A DNA stretch of 56,030 nucleotides from contig JABDAY010000006.1 in NCBI GenBank assembly GCA_013288895.1, forward strand, positions 1 through 56,030, in the 5' to 3' direction. The notes under the pieces were generated by a model. It ran no database searches. It worked only from the letters and a program-made list of their open reading frames with translations, and was not told the origin of the DNA. Source of the DNA: Chlamydiota bacterium (GTDB lineage: Bacteria > Chlamydiota > Chlamydiia > Chlamydiales > Rhabdochlamydiaceae). This document shows, piece after piece, positions 50,536-56,030 of this stretch (the stretch's first letter is position 1; the number at the start of each line of letters is the position of its first letter). Made by a program: the position numbers and the translations under genes.

Positions 50536-53067
50536 CTAAAAACTAAATTCTAGACGGAGATCACCTTTTTGTGTGGCAACCTGACCGTTAAGCTCGGCGC
50601 TGTAACACACTCCAAGCGAAAAGTTGTTCTCAAAGAGAAAATCTAATTCAATACCTGGAGACACCATAGTAATAGATTTATTCCAACTTCTTACCTCAAA
50701 ATCTCCAGACTGACCTATGAGAGAGGCTTTATAATGGGAAATATTCAAATAAGATTCATTCACACAACTCACCCAAATGGTGGGAACAAACACAACACAT
50801 CCAAATGTCATAGAATGGGTGAAGTCTAAACCCGCTTCGCTGCGCAGCATGTTAGAATTTTTTGCATCAACATCTAAATTTAAACTAGAAGCTCCTTTTT
50901 CTTTAAAACCGTTTTGATGCAAATACAAATAATCAATACTTGCAAAGGGACCAAACTCATATTCGCAATACTTGAAATAGTACCCACCTGCTAAATGTCC
51001 TGTAAAATCATACCCTTTGGAATCGTGTTTGGCGGTGCGATCTATCGTAGAAAAGTTCATGTAGCGCGAAGCATCGTAAGCATTGATGCCGAAGATGGCT
51101 GCAGCCTCTACATAATAATCGGTTTGTATCCAGTCAGCATAAATACCCAAATGACCGCTATTGATATCTCCTCTGCCGCGATGTTGCTTCCAGTGGATAT
51201 TCTCTCTATCGTAGCCGACACCAAATCCTAAAAGAAAGCCATTTTTAAACGTATAATCAAATCCACCTAAAATTCCTATGGCATCTCCATGAAAGCCCAT
51301 TTGTTCTCCTACTCGATCTTGATCGATATAATATCCAAAAGGCTCAAGCCAAACGTTTAATTGGTTACACTCACAGCACTCATTAATATACATAGGGCAA
51401 TCTGTGGATAAGCGCCGATTAAAGATCTTTGCAACCATGCTGCTGGTATTAATATTTAATAGCTCGAATGCTCCAAAAATGGCTGGATGCAATTGATCCA
51501 GGGCACTTGAGGGATCGCTTAAAGCTGCAAGAGTGTTAACCACACTTAAAAGATCGGGATCGGATACGTAATTGGCAGTTGTTAAATAATTAAAAACTTG
51601 TGTGGGGTTGTGGTGCTTTAGAGGGCCTGTAAGCTCAATGGCCTGATCCAGGACAGTTAAAACAACAGAATTGGGCAAATAGGATACGCCAAACTGGCTA
51701 GCATTTATTGTTGAGCTATCAACAGTCTTTGAGGCAAAGCTCCCACTTACACCACCGGCGCTTGTCAAAATAGTATAGCTTGTTCCTGCAAGGTATACTC
51801 CACTCTCAGGAATGATTTCTAACAAACCATTCAAAGCTGCAGCCCCTGTAACTACAATAAGATCTGCTTCTGCTGGAGTAATATCACTTAACAAGCCTCC
51901 CGTCCCACCTTGTGTATAAGCCCCCTCAACAGTCAGTGTTGCGATACTGCCCTGTGCACCGATGCGTCCATCGTTCTCTGTTGTAGGAACAAGCCCTTTA
52001 CCGGTTACCAATCCACCTTCTTTAATTATCAATAAACTGGAAGAAGCGATCGATCCGTCAACCACTAATCCCTGGGCTTTAACAATGGTACGTCCTGTAT
52101 ATAAATGAACAGTTTGGTAGGGAACAGCTACAGTGCCTGGGCCTACTACGATAAAATCACCCGAGCCGTTGATTGGGCCGGCTGTTGCCGTACTGGTAGT
52201 AGTGTTCACAGTGAGCGGTTGCGCTCCTAAGTTAGTACTGGACCCGGGATCTGTACCCAAATTTTGCACCGTAGCGCCGGCAGTTGTTCCACTAATATCC
52301 AAGGTAGCACCGGAGCTTACACTTACACTCGATGCACTTGAGATGTCTCCACTTCCCAAAAGAGCTAACGTTCCTGCCGCAACATTCACAGGGCCGGTAA
52401 CATTGCTAATGTTAGCTAAGGTTAAAACCTCTGAGCCATCTTTAATTAACGAGCCAGGTCCAATAAATACCCCGGAAAAAGTTGCTGGCCCGGTCGTGGA
52501 ATCAACAACCACGGAGAGTGTGTTTGATCCCAGAATAATTTGGTTATCTGGGCCTCCGGCGATAAATTTTATGGCGGTAGGAGCAGTTACTTCGCTAACA
52601 GCCAGGGCAGCATTATTAGCCAGAACTACGCCTCCAGAATTTGCTATACTTCCATTTCCCGCAAGAGCAAGCGTTCCGTATGCGATTGTCGTATCGCCAA
52701 AATAAGGATTCGGTGCATCAAACACTAAACTACCGATGTCTCCAGAGTTATCTCCTTTGGTTACTGACCAAGTATTCGCACCTGAAATACCAAAACCTGC
52801 TATAAGAATGGTGTTATCACCTGTATTAAGAGTGGTAAAGGCAGCATTTGGTATATCGCCGGTGGTTAATAGAATCACACTCGACGGATCTAGCCCACTC
52901 ATATCAATGGTATTGATGCCCGGCATCGCATTGCTCATAGAGAATGCATCGCGCAACGATCCCGTACCGCTATCATTTGTGTTGGTTACAGTAAAAGTTG
53001 TAGCCAAAAGATCGAAAGATAAAACACAGGCAAGTGCAATCAGATTTTTAAAAGGACTTAGGCGCAT
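50536..53067 (-). CDS. Type Va autotransporter with PATR-like passenger repeats
   Basis: The 843-aa product has a signal peptide (about 1-22). A TFTVTNTNDSGTGSLRDA segment follows, a common start of beta-helix surface proteins. The passenger (to about 500) contains repeated units such as YGTLALAGNGSIANSGGVVL and AAGTLALLGSGDISSASSVS, resembling passenger-associated transport repeats. The C-terminal ~280 residues form an autotransporter barrel (WLEPFGYYIDQDRVGEQMGF, FLLGFGVGYDREN, YYVEAAAIFGINAYDASRYM) and end in the outer-membrane signature GDLRLEFSF with terminal Phe. Polymorphic membrane proteins of Chlamydia share the barrel, but GGAI/FxxN repeats are not evident. Likely surface adhesin; ligand unknown. 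Confidence 0.85.
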   Translation of the reverse strand: MRLSPFKNLIALACVLSFDLLATTFTVTNTNDSGTGSLRDAFSMSNAMPGINTIDMSGLDPSSVILLTTGDIPNAAFTTLNTGDNTILIAGFGISGANTWSVTKGDNSGDIGSLVFDAPNPYFGDTTIAYGTLALAGNGSIANSGGVVLANNAALAVSEVTAPTAIKFIAGGPDNQIILGSNTLSVVVDSTTGPATFSGVFIGPGSLIKDGSEVLTLANISNVTGPVNVAAGTLALLGSGDISSASSVSVSSGATLDISGTTAGATVQNLGTDPGSSTNLGAQPLTVNTTTSTATAGPINGSGDFIVVGPGTVAVPYQTVHLYTGRTIVKAQGLVVDGSIASSSLLIIKEGGLVTGKGLVPTTENDGRIGAQGSIATLTVEGAYTQGGTGGLLSDITPAEADLIVVTGAAALNGLLEIIPESGVYLAGTSYTILTSAGGVSGSFASKTVDSSTINASQFGVSYLPNSVVLTVLDQAIELTGPLKHHNPTQVFNYLTTANYVSDPDLLSVVNTLAALSDPSSALDQLHPAIFGAFELLNINTSSMVAKIFNRRLSTDCPMYINECCECNQLNVWLEPFGYYIDQDRVGEQMGFHGDAIGILGGFDYTFKNGFLLGFGVGYDRENIHWKQHRGRGDINSGHLGIYADWIQTDYYVEAAAIFGINAYDASRYMNFSTIDRTAKHDSKGYDFTGHLAGGYYFKYCEYEFGPFASIDYLYLHQNGFKEKGASSLNLDVDAKNSNMLRSEAGLDFTHSMTFGCVVFVPTIWVSCVNESYLNISHYKASLIGQSGDFEVRSWNKSITMVSPGIELDFLFENNFSLGVCYSAELNGQVATQKGDLRLEFSF

Positions 53068-53122
53068 AACAAACTCCTTGGATGTTCATCCTAAGATTTT
53101 AAAAATAATAGCACAATGGTTT

Positions 53123-54736
53123 TTAGGCCCACTGCTGGACGATGGGGTAGCGTCTGCCGATGCGGAAGGCTTTACGGCTGACGCGTATGCCGGGGGCTGC
53201 TTGTCTACGCTTGTATTCGGCGAGGTGAATTTTGTGGATAAGGTCTTTGACGATGGACAGAGGAATTTTGTGTTTTTGAGAAATTTGTTCGGGAGTAAGA
53301 AGGTCTTCGACATAACCTTGCAAGACTGCATCTACTATGGGATACTCGGGAAGAGAATCGGTATCTTTTTGGTTGGGGCGCAGCTCCGCTGAAGGGATCT
53401 TAGCGACAATGGAATGGGGAATATTTAAGTATTTTGCAAGCTCGTAGACCTGTTTTTTTGTCACATCTGAGAGGACGGAAAGGCCCCCACACATATCGCC
53501 ATATAAAGTGCAATAACCGAGCGCCAGTTCACTTTTATTTCCCGTACTAAGGACAATATAGCCTAACTTATTAGAGATTGCCATGAGGATAGCCCCGCGG
53601 ATCCGCGCCTGGATATTTTCTTCTGTGGAATCAAATTTAAGCTCTGCAAAATGAGGCTCGAGCAGATCGAGATAAGAAGTGAAAAGGGTCTCAATGGGGA
53701 TCTCTAAAAATTTGATCTCCAAATGGTTTGCAAGTGCCAGGGCATCTTTTAAACTTGAAGAGGAACTATAGCGCGACGGCATCCCAAGAGCCAAAACATT
53801 TTCACTCCCTAGCGCGTCTTTTGCGATGTAAGCCACAAGAGCAGAATCTATCCCACCTGAAAGACCCAAACACCCTTTTTTAAATCCCTGCTTATAAAAA
53901 TAATCTTTCACTCCTAATACAAGCGCTTGATAGAGATCAGCAATAGGATCGTGTTTTGGCGCTATTGTTGGGGTAGTAGCATTTAAATCAATGTCGAGGA
54001 AATCCTCTTTAAAACCCGCAGCCTCTTGCTTGATATTCCCCTCAAAATCGATATAAAGACTGTAACCGTCAAACACAAGCTGGTCCATTCCCCCTACTTG
54101 AGAGCACATGATAAGGGGACACCTCAGGCTTTTTGCAGGAGCTTGCACCACTTTGATACGCAACTGGGGCTTCTGGAACTGATAGGGAGAAGCTGATAAA
54201 TTTAAAACAAGATCTGGTTTTAATTTCATAAGATCAGCTACAGGATCTTTAGCATAAAGGGTATAATCTACAAAGCCTCCATGCTGCCAAATGTCTTCGC
54301 AAATAGTGACCCCAATTTTTTTATCTTTGTAGGGCCAAACCTTAATCTCAGAGCCCGGCTGAAAATAACGCATCTCATCAAAAACATCATAAGTGGGCAG
54401 TAAACACTTGTCGTGATAACCCAATAATTTTTTATTATGAATAATGGCGGCGCTATTGCGCAGCGGTTTTTCTCCACCCTCTTTTCGCACAAGGCCCACC
54501 ACCACAAACAAACCGCCGCTTGCCTCTATAATTTTTTGAAGAGATCGCTCCATCTCCTCGACAAATGAGGGGTGCAAGAGCAAATCCTCAGGGGGATAAC
54601 CACATATGGCCATTTCAGCAAAAAGGACAATATCAGCCCCTTTACCTCTAGCTTTTTCGATCGATTGAAGAATTTTTTGCGTATTTTCTTCAAACGCCCC
54701 TATTGTCTGATCTAACTGTGCAACAAATACGCGCAT
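53123..54736 (-). CDS. nadE: Glutamine-dependent NAD+ synthetase
   Basis: NadE makes NAD+ from deamido-NAD+, ATP and glutamine. The 537-aa protein has an N-terminal nitrilase-type amidase domain with the Glu-Lys-Cys triad in VLFAEMAICGYPPEDLL, YHDKCLLPTYDVFDE and GVTICEDIWQHGG, and a C-terminal synthetase with the P-loop GLSGGIDSALVAYIAKDALG, STGNKSELALGYCTLYGDM and IPSAELRPNQKDTDSLPEYP. Length is normal for the two-domain bacterial type. It is divergent from htpG by 36 nt and lies upstream of the autotransporter gene on the same strand. Confidence 0.95.
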   Translation of the reverse strand: MRVFVAQLDQTIGAFEENTQKILQSIEKARGKGADIVLFAEMAICGYPPEDLLLHPSFVEEMERSLQKIIEASGGLFVVVGLVRKEGGEKPLRNSAAIIHNKKLLGYHDKCLLPTYDVFDEMRYFQPGSEIKVWPYKDKKIGVTICEDIWQHGGFVDYTLYAKDPVADLMKLKPDLVLNLSASPYQFQKPQLRIKVVQAPAKSLRCPLIMCSQVGGMDQLVFDGYSLYIDFEGNIKQEAAGFKEDFLDIDLNATTPTIAPKHDPIADLYQALVLGVKDYFYKQGFKKGCLGLSGGIDSALVAYIAKDALGSENVLALGMPSRYSSSSSLKDALALANHLEIKFLEIPIETLFTSYLDLLEPHFAELKFDSTEENIQARIRGAILMAISNKLGYIVLSTGNKSELALGYCTLYGDMCGGLSVLSDVTKKQVYELAKYLNIPHSIVAKIPSAELRPNQKDTDSLPEYPIVDAVLQGYVEDLLTPEQISQKHKIPLSIVKDLIHKIHLAEYKRRQAAPGIRVSRKAFRIGRRYPIVQQWA

Positions 54737-54739
54737 ATG

Positions 54740-54745
54740 TATAAT
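54740..54745 (+). promoter_or_regulatory. Candidate -10 element of htpG
   Basis: TATAAT lies 27 nt upstream of the htpG ATG in the nadE/htpG gap, with an AGGAG site (54761-54765) between. A clear -35 is lacking at 17 nt (TGTGCA). Confidence 0.4.
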
Positions 54746-54772
54746 TGCACCTTAACGAAAAGGAGAATTGGT

Positions 54773-56030
54773 ATGCCACAAAAAAGCCTGCAGATCCACA
54801 CAGAAAACATTCTACCGATCATTAAAAAATGGCTCTATTCTGATAAGGATATTTTCTTGCGCGAGCTCGTTTCCAATGGATGCGATGCATTGAATAAACT
54901 AAAGATTTTGCGTGAGCATAAAGAGGTCGATGTCAAAGACGAGGAGATGCGTATCGACATTGTTATCGAGGGCAAAACATTAAAGATCATCGATACCGGC
55001 ATTGGAATGAGCGCAGAGGAAGTGGAAAAGTATATCGCGCAAATCGCGTTTTCCGGCGCAGAAGAATTTTTGGGCAAATACAAACAGGGAGGTGAGGCGG
55101 TCATTGGCCATTTTGGCCTGGGCTTTTACTCTGCATACATGGTGTCTAAAACAGTCGAGATCCAAACTCTCTCCTACAAGCCAGATGAAAAACCAGTCTT
55201 TTGGTCCTGCGATGGCTCTTCCGACTATACCATTGAAGAGGGCTCAAAAGAGACTCGAGGGACAGAGATCACCTTATTTATTGATGACGAAGAATTTTTA
55301 GAGCCCTCAAAGATTAGAAAAATTTTAACAACCTACTGCGCGTTCCTCCCCTTCCCTATCTATTTTAATAACGAAAAGATCAACGATAAAGAACCCCTCT
55401 GGCTCAAATCTCCCTCTCTTTGTACAGATGCCGAGTATTTAGATTTTTATCGCACTCTTTATCCCCTAGACCAAGACCCGATCTTCTGGATCCATCTCAA
55501 TGTTGACTATCCGTTTAATTTAAAAGGGATTTTGTATTTCCCAAAAATCTCTCGCAAATTCGATTGGACACAAAGCCAAATTAAACTTTTTTGCAATAGA
55601 GTGTTTGTCTCTGATAACTGCAAAGACCTGATCCCCGATTTTCTCATGGTCTTAAAAGGGGCCATTGACAGCCCTGACATCCCCCTTAACGTCTCGAGAA
55701 GTTATCTCCAAATGGATAAAACAGTCCGCCAATTAGCCACTCATATCTCTAAAAAAGTGACAGACAGGCTGCAAACCCTTTTCCAAACGGAAAGAACAAC
55801 GTTTGAAAATTCCTGGGACGATATTGAAACCATCATCAAACTAGGCTGTTTGCAAGATCTCAAATTTTATGAAAGGGCAAAAGAATTCCTCATCTGGAAA
55901 AACACAGATAATAAATGGATCACCCTCGATGAGTATTTAACAAAAAATCCAGACAAAGTTTTCTACACCGCTGAGCAAAAAGAATCAGCTTTCCTTAACC
56001 TCTATAAAGAAAAAAACATTGAGGTTCTCC
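54773..56030 (+). CDS. htpG: Chaperone protein HtpG (Hsp90), 3' end outside the window
   Basis: The Hsp90-family ATPase begins at 54773 (MPQKSLQIHTENILP) with AGGAG 7 nt upstream and remains open for 419 codons to the window end. The GHKL ATP-binding motifs are present: FLRELVSNGCDALNKLK (with the catalytic Glu), IIDTGIGMSAEEVEKY, AFSGAEEFL and GHFGLGFYSAYMV. The middle domain has FDWTQSQIKLFCNRVFVSDN and SPDIPLNVSRSYLQ. The typical length is 600-630 aa, so about 200 residues lie outside. Divergent from nadE. Confidence 0.94.
   Translation, partial: MPQKSLQIHTENILPIIKKWLYSDKDIFLRELVSNGCDALNKLKILREHKEVDVKDEEMRIDIVIEGKTLKIIDTGIGMSAEEVEKYIAQIAFSGAEEFLGKYKQGGEAVIGHFGLGFYSAYMVSKTVEIQTLSYKPDEKPVFWSCDGSSDYTIEEGSKETRGTEITLFIDDEEFLEPSKIRKILTTYCAFLPFPIYFNNEKINDKEPLWLKSPSLCTDAEYLDFYRTLYPLDQDPIFWIHLNVDYPFNLKGILYFPKISRKFDWTQSQIKLFCNRVFVSDNCKDLIPDFLMVLKGAIDSPDIPLNVSRSYLQMDKTVRQLATHISKKVTDRLQTLFQTERTTFENSWDDIETIIKLGCLQDLKFYERAKEFLIWKNTDNKWITLDEYLTKNPDKVFYTAEQKESAFLNLYKEKNIEVL

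Noticed and set aside
52133..52705. Long open frame on the plus strand, opposite the autotransporter passenger
   Set aside because: It mirrors the low-complexity, repetitive beta-helix coding sequence on the other strand. It has no plausible start signal, and the minus-strand product has a signal peptide, passenger and barrel.
53086..53392. Frames on both strands at the 3' end of nadE
   Set aside because: nadE extends to 53123 with conserved NAD synthetase sequence, so the others are antisense or out-of-frame shadows.

Overview
This window looks like part of the chromosome of an environmental (Chlamydia-like) member of the phylum Chlamydiae. Three things suggest this. From memory of the Chlamydia trachomatis map, the gene order gcvH, CT283-like, lplA, clpC, mnmA, two ptsN-type genes, dut, accD, sodA, rnc, radA, hemC matches the CT282-CT299 block. 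The set hemG, coproporphyrinogen oxidase, hemE, tkt, alaS, mfd, amn, efp matches CT745-CT752. Several lineage-specific proteins carry the paired membrane segments typical of inclusion-membrane (Inc) proteins. Base composition is moderate (mid-40s % G+C by eye) and fits no single named genus; Waddlia-, Simkania- or Estrella-like bacteria are candidates. I saw no tRNA, rRNA or CRISPR array.

Layout. 1-2.5 kb: edge of an IS607-like recombinase gene, a relic of a 23S-intervening-sequence (four-helix-bundle) gene, and an inverse-autotransporter-like surface protein. 2.6-7.8 kb: a tight minus-strand operon lplA-proS-PpiD-like-CT283-gcvH. 8-13.7 kb: clpC, an unknown 467-aa protein, mnmA and a small membrane protein. 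13.8-19.8 kb: amino-acid permease, two PTS IIA-type proteins flanking a lineage-specific Sel1-like protein, dut, accD, sodA. 20-24.8 kb: adenosine-deaminase-like gene, hemD, hemC, radA, rnc. 24.8-31.9 kb: dapL, a bioF-like gene, an 821-aa protein with a possible cysteine-protease triad, hemG, hemF. 31.9-36.4 kb: four paralogous Inc-like genes separated by debris of the hemF 3' end. 36.4-45.5 kb: hemE, tkt, alaS, mfd. 45.5-50.5 kb: a small secreted protein, AMP nucleosidase, two coiled-coil Inc-like proteins, efp, epmA. 50.5-56 kb: a classical autotransporter, nadE and the start of htpG.

How the genes fit together. Five haem genes (hemC, hemD, hemE, hemF, hemG) lie in two groups; HemC and HemF are both shorter than usual at the C-terminus. 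gcvH sits with a lipoate ligase that could lipoylate it. efp sits with epmA, whose product modifies EF-P. Host-facing functions (autotransporters, Inc-like proteins, possible protease) have been inserted between conserved housekeeping blocks.

The most striking non-coding signal is a set of long palindromes. One family with arms of tandem GGGCAC hexamers occurs four times, each time filling an intergenic gap and lying 18-41 nt upstream of a start codon (lplA, radA, mfd, epmA). Three further unrelated large inverted repeats lie at 19.9-20.15, 30.9-31.1 and 45.4-45.55 kb, and some form the C-terminal codons of neighbouring genes. The second notable signal is gene-end debris: a hemG C-terminus lies antisense inside the 3' end of bioF, and pieces of hemF lie between the Inc-like genes. 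These record how lineage-specific genes entered the haem locus.
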